Part shown: piece after piece, positions 35,860 to 43,474 of the stretch
How positions within the stretch are numbered: the stretch's first letter is position 1
How the letters are laid out: each line of letters opens with the position of its first letter
Assembly: GCF_900178525.1 (NCBI RefSeq)
Contig: NZ_FXDJ01000008.1
Span: forward strand, 253,001-317,000
DNA length: 64,000 nucleotides
Direction: 5' to 3'
From: Massilibacteroides vaginae
GTDB lineage: Bacteria; Bacteroidota; Bacteroidia; Bacteroidales; Tannerellaceae
Translations under genes and position numbers: made by a program
The notes under the pieces: generated by a model
Seen by the model: the letters and a program-made list of their open reading frames with translations, nothing else
The model's database searches: none
Told to the model about the DNA's origin: nothing

Positions 35860-38709
35860 ATGGACACAAATAAGTTTGTTAATCGCCACGTCGGAATATC
35901 TTCCGATGACATCCAAGAAATGTTAAAAACAGTTGGGACATCATCTCTTGACGAATTAATCGAGCAGACAATTCCTGCGAATATTCGCATAAAGAGCCCG
36001 TTAAATCTTCCCGAAGCAATGACCGAAAGGGAACTGGCTGAACATCTTGCCGAACTTGCTTCAAAGAATGAGGTTTTCACCTCATACATAGGTATGGGAT
36101 GGTATGATACGGTTTGTCCTGCTCCCATTCAAAGAAATGTGTTTGAAAACCCGGTTTGGTATACTTCATATACTCCGTATCAAGCGGAAATTTCACAGGG
36201 ACGCCTGGAGGCTTTACTGAATTTCCAGACTATGGTTTGCGAGTTGACCGGTTTACCATTAACCAACTGTTCGCTTTTAGACGAAGCAAGCGCAGGGGCT
36301 GAAGCAGCCACTATGCTATATGCAACAAGAAGTCGCGCGCAGGTTAAGGAAGAAGCCAACGTATTATTTGTTGATGAAAACGTATTTGCGTCTACCCTCG
36401 CCGTTATCAACACAAGAATGAAACCACAAGGAATAGAAGTGGTTACGGGAAACTATAAAACATTCAATTTTACCGAAAAGATATTTGCCGCTATTGTACA
36501 GTTCCCTAATGGAAATGGTTCAATTGAAGATTATACCTCTTTTACAGCTGAAGCAAATGCAAAAGGCATCCGTGTGGCAGTAGCTGCCGATCTGCTCAGT
36601 CTGGTACTGCTTACTCCTCCGGGTGAATGGGGAGCAGATGTTGTATTCGGTACTACACAACGCTTCGGTATTCCGATGTTCTATGGCGGCCCTTCTGCTG
36701 CGTTTTTCGCAACAAAAGAGGACTACAAAAGAAATCTACCGGGACGTGTTATCGGTATATCAAAAGATGCTTATGGGCATCAGGCATTCCGACTGGCACT
36801 GCAAACACGCGAACAACATATCAAGCGCGAAAAAGCAACATCAAATATATGTACAGCACAGGCTTTATTGGCAACAATGGCCGGGTTCTATGCCGTTTAT
36901 CACGGAGCTGAAGGCTTACGGAATATTGCCGGTCGCGTTCATTCGTACACCGGATTTCTTGCAGCAGAACTTCAAAAACTCGGTTATAAGCAACTAAATA
37001 AAGACTTCTTCGATACATTAACAATTGAACTTCCGCAAAATGTATCAATTGATGCCCTGCGCGAAATAGCACTCGAATGCAAAGTAAACCTGCGTTATTA
37101 TGACAGCGAACTGGTTGGTTTAAGCTTGGATGAAACCACATTGCCGACAGATATCGGTGTGCTTTTGTATATCTTCTCGGGTGCAGTAGGAAAAGATTAT
37201 GTATTGGATAAAGAGATTGAGGAAAAAACTTATTTTGATCCAAAATTCGCACGCCAATCAGAGATTCTGCAAGCGGATGTCTTTAAGAAATACCGTACGG
37301 AAACGGAACTTATGCGCTACATAACCCGTCTCGGACGCCGGGATATTTCTTTAGCTCATTCAATGATTTCGTTAGGCTCCTGTACTATGAAATTAAATTC
37401 TGCTTCATCGCTATTCGCGCTAAGTAACGGTCAGTTCCAGAACATACACCCCTATGCTCCGGAAGATCAGGTAGAGGGCTACACAGAATTAATTGAAAAT
37501 CTGACAACTTATCTAAAAGAAATCACCGGATTTGCAGGATATAGTCTGCAACCTAATTCCGGCGCATCAGGTGAATATGCAGGACTGCGCGTGATTCGTT
37601 CTTATTTGGAAAGTATCGGTCAAGGACACAGAGATATCGTATTACTTCCGTCATCTGCACACGGTACTAATCCGGCCAGCGCTATTCAGTGTGGTTATTC
37701 TACCGTTACTGTTAAATGTGATGATAACGGGAACATAGACCTGGAAGACTTCCGTTTAAAAGCCGAAGAAAACAAAGATCGTCTGGCTGCGACAATGATC
37801 ACCTATCCATCTACGCATGGAATTTTTGAAGCAGACATCAAAGAAATGTGCGATATCATTCACGCTTGTGGTGGTCAGGTTTATATGGATGGTGCGAATA
37901 TGAATGCGCAGGTGGGGCTTACTAATCCGGGAACTATCGGAGCCGACGTATGTCATCTCAATCTGCATAAAACATTTGCTATTCCTCATGGTGGAGGTGG
38001 TCCCGGTGTAGGACCGATAGGCGTTGGTGCTCATCTTATTCCATTCCTGCCATCGCATCCTGAAGTATGGGGTGATGCCACAAATACAGTTTCTGCCGCT
38101 CCATTCGGTAGCGCGGGAGTTTTGCCAATCACATACGCATACATACGTATGCTGGGAACAGAAGGATTGACAACGGCAACTAAGATCGCAATCTTAAACG
38201 CGAACTATCTGGCAGGTAAATTGAAAGATACCTACGGCATTGTATATACCGGTGCGACAGGACGTGTAGGCCATGAATTGATCCTCGAATGTCGTAAGTT
38301 AAAAGAAACGTCGGGCATTGACGAAGGAGATATAGCCAAACGATTGATGGACTTCGGATACCATGCTCCTACCCTTTCATTTCCGGTACACGGCACATTA
38401 ATGATTGAGCCGACCGAAAGCGAAAGCAAAGCCGAATTAGATCGTTTCCTTGAAGTATTAGACTGCATCTGGAAAGAGATCAAGGAAGTGGAAGAAGGCA
38501 AAGCAGATAAAACAGACAATGTATTAAAGAACGCGCCGCATCCCGAATATGAAGTGACAGCAGATGAATGGAATCACTCCTACCCGAGAAGCAAAGCCGC
38601 GTTCCCATTGGAATGGTTGCACGATTGTAAGTTTTGGTTGAATGTAGCCCGAGTAGATAACGCCTATGGAGATAGAAATTTGATTCCTACTCTTTGTGCC
38701 TGTCAATAA
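35860..38709 (+). CDS. gcvP: Glycine dehydrogenase (decarboxylating), P-protein
   Basis: 949 residues with both halves of P-protein in a single chain. It decarboxylates glycine and hands the aminomethyl group to the lipoyl H-protein in the glycine cleavage system. The PLP lysine is Lys704 in HLNLHKTF, followed by the glycine-rich FAIPHGGGGPGVGPIGV. The first half has the non-catalytic subdomain with YTPYQAEISQGRLEALLNFQTM. ATG 35860 is used; the TTG two codons earlier is unlikely. The H and T protein genes are not in the window, as is usual in Bacteroidetes, where gcvP is unlinked. Confidence 0.96.
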   Translation: MDTNKFVNRHVGISSDDIQEMLKTVGTSSLDELIEQTIPANIRIKSPLNLPEAMTERELAEHLAELASKNEVFTSYIGMGWYDTVCPAPIQRNVFENPVWYTSYTPYQAEISQGRLEALLNFQTMVCELTGLPLTNCSLLDEASAGAEAATMLYATRSRAQVKEEANVLFVDENVFASTLAVINTRMKPQGIEVVTGNYKTFNFTEKIFAAIVQFPNGNGSIEDYTSFTAEANAKGIRVAVAADLLSLVLLTPPGEWGADVVFGTTQRFGIPMFYGGPSAAFFATKEDYKRNLPGRVIGISKDAYGHQAFRLALQTREQHIKREKATSNICTAQALLATMAGFYAVYHGAEGLRNIAGRVHSYTGFLAAELQKLGYKQLNKDFFDTLTIELPQNVSIDALREIALECKVNLRYYDSELVGLSLDETTLPTDIGVLLYIFSGAVGKDYVLDKEIEEKTYFDPKFARQSEILQADVFKKYRTETELMRYITRLGRRDISLAHSMISLGSCTMKLNSASSLFALSNGQFQNIHPYAPEDQVEGYTELIENLTTYLKEITGFAGYSLQPNSGASGEYAGLRVIRSYLESIGQGHRDIVLLPSSAHGTNPASAIQCGYSTVTVKCDDNGNIDLEDFRLKAEENKDRLAATMITYPSTHGIFEADIKEMCDIIHACGGQVYMDGANMNAQVGLTNPGTIGADVCHLNLHKTFAIPHGGGGPGVGPIGVGAHLIPFLPSHPEVWGDATNTVSAAPFGSAGVLPITYAYIRMLGTEGLTTATKIAILNANYLAGKLKDTYGIVYTGATGRVGHELILECRKLKETSGIDEGDIAKRLMDFGYHAPTLSFPVHGTLMIEPTESESKAELDRFLEVLDCIWKEIKEVEEGKADKTDNVLKNAPHPEYEVTADEWNHSYPRSKAAFPLEWLHDCKFWLNVARVDNAYGDRNLIPTLCACQ

Positions 38710-38718
38710 TTCTGTATT

Positions 38719-39834
38719 ATGAATAAAATTAAAATAAGTATTCTTGCCGTAGTAAGCTGTCTCGTGATGGCCTGCGGCAAGACTCCGCAAACAAAGATCC
38801 CGGCATACGGCTGGCAAGGTGAAGGTGGAAACACTACCGAACAAACATTGCAGGCTGATTTTAGCAAGTGGAAATCTCATGGATTAGACGGCATTTGCTA
38901 TAATGCCGGACATGATGTTGAAAAGCATCAGCGGGCTGCCAAAGTTGCCAAAGCGAACGGAATGGAATACCATGCCTGGATACCGGCTATGTTGCACGGA
39001 GGTATGGATTCTACAATCTATGCGGTAAACAGATTAGGACAGTCGGCCTATCACACGCAAGCCTATGTTTCTTACTATAAATTTCTCTGTCCAAACAGGG
39101 AAGAAGTATATCAATTCCTCACTTCATTGTACGGAAAAGTAGCCGATATCCCTGAAGTAGATTACGTTCATTTTGATTACATACGCTTTGTGGATGTGAT
39201 TCTTGCTCGTGGTTTGTGGGATAAATACGGCTTGGTTATGAATGAAGAATATCCTGTGGCTGATTATTGCTACTGCGACAAATGCGTTTCTGATTTTAAA
39301 ACCGCGACCGGAATAGATATCAAATCATTCGACGATCCTTCCTCTTGCGCGGAATGGGCACAGTTTCGTTGTGACCTGATTACCCGTTTGGTAAATCGAA
39401 TCACAGACGATATTCATGCAAAAGGGAAAAAAGTCAGTGCGGCAGTTTTCCCCGGTCCCGACTCGTATGCTAAAAAAATGGTCAGACAGGAATGGAACAA
39501 ATGGAATATTGACGCTTACTTCCCGATGAACTATAACGATTTCTATTTAGAAGGACCGGAATGGGTAGGTCGTGTAACGAAAGAAGGAGTAACTGCCCTA
39601 AACGGTAAAGCTCCCGTTTACAGTGGCTTATTTATTTGTCATGATTGGCAAAACAAATCGAGCATCGAAGACCCAGAAGGACACGGATTAATCCCCTCGG
39701 AGATAGAAACAGCCGTTCGTGCCTCAATGGAAAACGGAGCCGCAGGCGTATGCCTCTTTACTCCACACAGCATGACAGACGATCATTGGGCTACTTTCGA
39801 AAAAGCGATCCACCAATCTTATGTAAGCAACTAA
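38719..39834 (+). CDS. Lipoprotein with glycosidase-like TIM barrel (GHL10/DUF187-like)
   Basis: 371 residues. The signal peptide ends at LVMACGK, a lipobox. The body reads like the GHL10 hypothetical glycosidase group: YGWQGEGGNTTEQTLQADFSKWKSHGLDGICYNAG for the first strand, EYHAWIPAML, VDYVHFDYIRF, which holds the typical HFDYIR catalytic-strand acid, and WNIDAYFPMNYNDFY. Such proteins are thought to act on polysaccharides, but activity is mostly unproven. A CYCDKC motif at about 185-190 is unusual and could bind metal. It starts 9 bases after gcvP but need not share its function. Confidence 0.8.
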   Translation: MNKIKISILAVVSCLVMACGKTPQTKIPAYGWQGEGGNTTEQTLQADFSKWKSHGLDGICYNAGHDVEKHQRAAKVAKANGMEYHAWIPAMLHGGMDSTIYAVNRLGQSAYHTQAYVSYYKFLCPNREEVYQFLTSLYGKVADIPEVDYVHFDYIRFVDVILARGLWDKYGLVMNEEYPVADYCYCDKCVSDFKTATGIDIKSFDDPSSCAEWAQFRCDLITRLVNRITDDIHAKGKKVSAAVFPGPDSYAKKMVRQEWNKWNIDAYFPMNYNDFYLEGPEWVGRVTKEGVTALNGKAPVYSGLFICHDWQNKSSIEDPEGHGLIPSEIETAVRASMENGAAGVCLFTPHSMTDDHWATFEKAIHQSYVSN

Positions 39835-39868
39835 TTCATTAAACCGAATAACACAGGACGGACATCCC

Positions 39869-39912
39869 AAAATAAACGCAGCTCTTATTTTCTCGCCTGC
39901 GTTTATTTTTTT
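39869..39912 (+). terminator. Rho-independent terminator
   Basis: Stem AAATAAACGCAG / CTGCGTTTATTT with a 15-base loop, followed by a run of T. It ends the gcvP-lipoprotein unit. Confidence 0.9.
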
Positions 39913-39957
39913 GTCCATACCGGAATGTTATTCCTTCATTATTAAATTTTTAATTAT

Positions 39958-41343
39958 ATGAGTACTACAACAAAAGAGAAAATTAAATTCAGTAAAGCCT
40001 TCTGGGTCGCGAATGTCGTTGAGCTTTTTGAGCGAGCGGCTTATTACGGTGTATTTATTGTCATTACCCTGTATTTAAGTCGTATTCTTGGCTTTAATGA
40101 CATTCAGGCCGCAACTATAGCCGGCATTTTTTCCGCTTGCCTTTATCTTCTTCCTACATTCGCCGGTGCATTGGCCGATAAAATCGGATTTCGTAATTCT
40201 ATGTTACTGGCATTCTCTTTACTTACCCTTGGTTACACGGGATTGGGCTTGTTTCCCACCTGGCTGGAATCAAGCGGGTTGGTTCAGTATGGTATGACCA
40301 CTACTTTCACCGGTCTGGTAGAAAGTAATATCAGATACGGCATTCTTCCCATTATGGCACTGATTGTGCTGGGAGGTTCGTTTATAAAAAGTGTAATTAC
40401 AGGAACTGTAGCCAAAGAAACTACAGCGGAAAACCGGGCAAAAGGTTTTTCTATCTTTTATTCAATGGTAAATATCGGTGCTTTTTCCGGTAAAACAATT
40501 GTTGACCCGCTGCGTAACGCTATGGGGAATCAAGGATTGATTACCTTGAACTTCTTTTCGGCAAGCATGACGCTGATCGCACTTGTATTGGTGTGGTTTC
40601 TATATAAAAGTAATAAGAACGCGGGCGAAGGCAAAACCTTTGCGCAGATATGGCAGGCCTTGATCAAGGTTTGTTCTAACGGACGTTTGATTATCCTGAT
40701 CCTTATTATCACCGGATTCTGGATGGTGCAGCACCAGTTATACGCCACTATGCCAAAATACGTTCTTCGTTTAGCCGGCGAGGGAGCCTCTCCTTCCTGG
40801 TATGCGAATGTGAATCCATTGGTCGTAGTGCTGGCTGTTAATTTAGTTACCCAGCTGATGCGCAAGAAATCAGCACTTACTTCTATGACGTTCGGTATGT
40901 TTATTATGCCGATTTCGGCATTGTGCATGGCTTCCGGTAATCTGTTAGATTTTAATACACCGATACTGGGTATGCATCCGGTAGCCTTTATGATGGTAGT
41001 CGGTATTGTGTTTCAAGGTTTGGCCGAAACATTTATTTCGCCCCGTTTTCTGGAGTATTTTTCATTGCAAGCTCCTAAAGGAGAAGAAGGGCTTTACCTC
41101 GGATTCAGTCATCTCCACTCCTTCTTTTCGTCAATTTTAGGATTCGGACTGTCCGGTTTCCTATTGACAAAATATTGTCCGGAGCCTACCCTCTTCGCTA
41201 CGCACGAAGAATGGGCGGCAGCAAGTGCCAACGCCCATTACATCTGGTATTATTTCGGAGGGATAGCGTTAATTTCAGCCTTCTCTTTGATTATATACGG
41301 AAAAGTAGTTAATTACCTCGATGCCAAGAAGGCACAGGTGTAA
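39958..41343 (+). CDS. MFS transporter, POT-like (peptide-type carrier)
   Basis: 461 residues with about 12 membrane helices. The first helix carries ELFERAAYYG, which closely resembles the ExxERFxYYG motif of proton-coupled oligopeptide transporters, and the loop after helix 2 has the MFS-like GALADKIGFRNSM. A long central loop divides two six-helix halves. The full POT signature is not preserved, so it may import peptides or another organic solute. It is a single gene; no promoter box was found in the 45 bases after the terminator. The stop lies 3 bases from the end of the convergent next gene. Confidence 0.85.
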   Translation: MSTTTKEKIKFSKAFWVANVVELFERAAYYGVFIVITLYLSRILGFNDIQAATIAGIFSACLYLLPTFAGALADKIGFRNSMLLAFSLLTLGYTGLGLFPTWLESSGLVQYGMTTTFTGLVESNIRYGILPIMALIVLGGSFIKSVITGTVAKETTAENRAKGFSIFYSMVNIGAFSGKTIVDPLRNAMGNQGLITLNFFSASMTLIALVLVWFLYKSNKNAGEGKTFAQIWQALIKVCSNGRLIILILIITGFWMVQHQLYATMPKYVLRLAGEGASPSWYANVNPLVVVLAVNLVTQLMRKKSALTSMTFGMFIMPISALCMASGNLLDFNTPILGMHPVAFMMVVGIVFQGLAETFISPRFLEYFSLQAPKGEEGLYLGFSHLHSFFSSILGFGLSGFLLTKYCPEPTLFATHEEWAAASANAHYIWYYFGGIALISAFSLIIYGKVVNYLDAKKAQV

Positions 41344-41346
41344 ACG

Positions 41347-41721
41347 TTAACGGGTATAAATAACCTGATTTCCTAATGTCACTTTATCTACCCCTTTCAG
41401 GTGCAGATGGAGTGACATTTTTTGTTCTATTTCGTGAGGGCGCCTAACAATCAACGTGTCTCCGGAATGTCTTAACCAAACACCTTTAGTATATTCTCCT
41501 TTCGCATAATAAATGAAGGCTTCTTCCTTGGTTTCGGCAACATCGAAAAAGATTTCATCTTTACCTATTCTTTCGTCTTCAATGGAAACAACCCGGAATT
41601 GATCTGATATGGCTCTGGTAGCAGATCGGCTGTACTCCGGATTATAATTTAAAAACAGAAATAAATAGATAACGCCGGTTACCAACACCAACGCAAGAAT
41701 AACTTTATTACTTGTTCTCAT
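41347..41721 (-). CDS. Small membrane-anchored protein of unknown function
   Basis: 124 residues. One N-terminal helix (about 8-24) is followed by a soluble domain with many beta-prone stretches (GKDEIFFDVAETKEEAFIYYAKG, GDTLIVRRPHEIEQKM, KVTLGNQVIY). I do not recognise the family; the repeated short beta strands at the end recall DUF2807-like adhesin-head domains, which are often linked to GntR/ABC loci. The start is 2 bases after the GntR stop, so the two would be translated together. With the upstream genes damaged, its expression is uncertain. Confidence 0.65.
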   Translation of the reverse strand: MRTSNKVILALVLVTGVIYLFLFLNYNPEYSRSATRAISDQFRVVSIEDERIGKDEIFFDVAETKEEAFIYYAKGEYTKGVWLRHSGDTLIVRRPHEIEQKMSLHLHLKGVDKVTLGNQVIYTR

Positions 41722-41723
41722 GA

Positions 41724-42092
41724 TTAATCGCTTTGTTTTTTTGATGAATACTCGGCATACGCCCGGTTTAAAAGCTCGATGCTTATTCCTAACAAATCCA
41801 TTTCTTTGAATAATGTAGGAAGTTCTTCGCGAATGAAAGCAGCATGACGCTGTTTGTGTATTTCGTCTTTGGCAGTAGGAGATATAAAATAACCGACTCC
41901 CCGTTTGTTATAGATAATATCCATTTGTTGCAAACGTTCGTAAGAGCGCATCACGGTGTTGGGGTTTACCTCTACCTCTACTCCCAACTCACGAACGGAA
42001 GGAATGCGTTGATCGGGCAAATAGGTTCCATCCAATACGCGCTTGCTTATCAGATCGGCAATCTGAATAAAAATGGGTTTATTGCTGGTAAA
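41724..42092 (-). pseudogene. GntR-family (YtrA type) regulator lacking its normal start
   Basis: The winged-helix domain is intact: NKPIFIQIADLISKRVLDGTYLPDQRIPSVRELG and VEVNPNTVMRSYERLQQMDIIYNKRGVGYF, then a short tail helix, as in the YtrA group of about 120-130 residues. The open frame extends upstream to about 42116 without an ATG, GTG or TTG in the right place. The only in-frame start, a TTG at 42035, would delete the first helix. Just upstream lies the end of an ABC ATPase gene, so a deletion or rearrangement seems to have removed the start. It could still be translated by coupling from the upstream frame, hence moderate confidence. Confidence 0.6.
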
Positions 42093-42277
42093 ATACCCGG
42101 TGAAACAATTTTTTCTTCAAACAACCCTTCCAATGAGGTGGTACAATTGTCTAACGATTCATTGAAAACGATCTTTTGCTGATCTATAATCACAACAGCA
42201 TCAATCAGACTATCCAGATCGCGAACCTGATGCGTAGATAAGACTACAATCTGATCTTCACGAACAAATAAAGTGTA
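42050..42277 (-). pseudogene. 3' remnant of an ABC transporter ATPase
   Basis: An open frame of 75 codons on the minus strand, without a start codon, begins just after a TAA at 42278-42280. It reads FVREDQIVVLSTHQVRDLDSLIDAVVIID and so on. The STHQVRDLD stretch contains the H-loop of an ABC ATPase of the kind encoded next to YtrA-type GntR genes. The Walker A, signature and Walker B regions are all missing. Its 3' end overlaps the GntR frame in a different reading frame. It looks like the tail of a deleted gene. Confidence 0.75.
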
Positions 42278-42379
42278 TTAGTTAAATAGTACACCACAAA
42301 TGCATTCTTTCTAAATAACCAACTAAAAAGCGAAAAAAACAGGGTAAAATCAGGAAAAAAACACCATTTTATAACTCAT

Positions 42380-42481
42380 TGATAATCAATGCTTATAAGT
42401 AATGAAAAAACATATCCTTTATTTTTTGAAATATAAAGGATATTTTTCAAAAAATAAAGGATATATTTTTTTTCATATAGT
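42380..42481 (-). repeat. 21-bp phased repeat element, copy D (leader + 2 units + 1 altered unit + tail)
   Basis: Read on the minus strand: leader ACTATAT from 42481, CCTTTAT cores from 42460 and 42439 (21 bp steps), a third unit at 42418 whose core is AGGATAT but whose flanks (AATAA before, GTTTTTT after) match the other last units, and the tail TGATTATCA from 42388, 30 bp further on. Leader-to-tail distance is 93 bp, as in copies A and C. The altered core pairs with its neighbour to make a palindrome. Confidence 0.85.
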
Positions 42482-42596
42482 AATGTAAAAAAACGAACTC
42501 TTAAGAGCAAATCAGGCCTGTTTTTTTTCTCAACTGTCTCAACCCAAAAGATCATGAAAATCCCGGATTAAGATATCGCGCATAAAATAAATCTGA

Positions 42597-42770
42597 ATGA
42601 TTGTTGTGATGTTGTGGGGGGGAGTAAAAGAAAGCCGCACTGAGGATATGAACAAACTCCGTATGACAGGATTTGAGTGCTTTACCACCTTTGTAATCCG
42701 CTGTGCGAAGCATACCCGAAGGTTGCGGCCCGCCATTGGTAATAAGAGCTATGTCTCGGAATTAAAATAA
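42597..42770 (+). CDS. Possible small ORF in a GC-richer patch, unrecognised
   Basis: 57 codons from ATG 42597 to TAA 42770, with MNKLRMTGFECFTTFVIRC near the middle and an Arg-rich HTRRLRP. The peptide is not recognised. The opposite strand is also open across part of it. The stretch is richer in G and C than its surroundings and has a run of seven G. It may be a remnant of transferred DNA rather than a gene. No ribosome-binding site or promoter box was identified. Confidence 0.2.
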   Translation: MIVVMLWGGVKESRTEDMNKLRMTGFECFTTFVIRCAKHTRRLRPAIGNKSYVSELK

Positions 42771-42967
42771 CTGATGAGTTTCCCAATCTATCAGCGCGGC
42801 TTAACTCATTTCTTTAATACAAAGTAAAGTAAAAAACTCGAAATTTCCAAACAAACCCCCGATCAAACCTATGTTTCAAACAAAGTTATAAAACATATCT
42901 AAGACGCAGAAAATGCTCCCTCGTAATTGTTATATTATTATGTGATGTACTTATAAAATAATATTTG

Positions 42968-42975
42968 TAGTTTTG
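42968..42975 (+). promoter_or_regulatory. -7 promoter box TAGTTTTG
   Basis: Lies 33 bases before the thioredoxin ATG at 43009. Confidence 0.6.
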
Positions 42976-43008
42976 CAAAATTAAAATCTTGATAATATAC
43001 TTCTTTAT

Positions 43009-43473
43009 ATGAACAACTTAACAAAAGTATTTTTATTTACTATTATATTCTCTTTTTCAAGTTTCTTTTCGCATGCTGAAACAGACAACAAAAATGATAA
43101 ATCCGGAGAGGTTATTGTTTTAACTAAAGCGGATTTTTTAAAGAAGGTATATAATTTCGAAAAAAATCAGGATGAGTGGGTTTATGAAGGTGATAAACCA
43201 TGCATTGTGGATTTTTACGCTGATTGGTGTGGACCTTGCAGACAAGTTTCGCCTATTCTGAAGCAATTAGCTGAACAGTATAAAGATCAGATTATCGTTT
43301 ATAAGATTAATGTGGACAACGAAAAGGAATTAGCTATGGCTTTCGGGATACAAAGTATTCCTACTTTTCTCTTTATACCGAAAAACGGACAGCCACAATT
43401 AGCTATGGGAGCTCTTCCAAAAGAAACGTTCGAAAAACAAATTAAAGAATTCCTGCTTGGTGAACAAGAATAA
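43009..43473 (+). CDS. Exported thioredoxin-family protein
   Basis: 154 residues. A signal peptide (about 1-23, ending SHAETDN) sends it to the periplasm, or anchors it there. The thioredoxin fold follows with the active site WCGPC at 73-77 and the cis-proline loop SIPTFLFI near 125. The WCGPC motif is that of reducing thioredoxins, so it probably keeps periplasmic cysteines reduced or takes part in cytochrome maturation rather than making disulfides. It is convergent with the M16 peptidase gene, with a single base between the stops. Confidence 0.92.
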   Translation: MNNLTKVFLFTIIFSFSSFFSHAETDNKNDKSGEVIVLTKADFLKKVYNFEKNQDEWVYEGDKPCIVDFYADWCGPCRQVSPILKQLAEQYKDQIIVYKINVDNEKELAMAFGIQSIPTFLFIPKNGQPQLAMGALPKETFEKQIKEFLLGEQE

Positions 43474-43474
43474 C

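Larger units (their letters stand above)
42278..42967. other. Intergenic region with phased element and a G-rich patch
   Basis: About 690 bases between the ATPase remnant and the thioredoxin promoter. It contains the phased repeat copy D (42380-42481) and a locally GC-richer stretch at about 42540-42800 with one 57-codon open frame. The rest is AT-rich with nothing recognised. Confidence 0.6.

Noticed and set aside
42539-42736. Minus-strand open frame of 65 codons in the GC-richer patch
   Set aside because: Overlaps the plus-strand frame, has no promoter box or recognised motif; neither strand is convincing.
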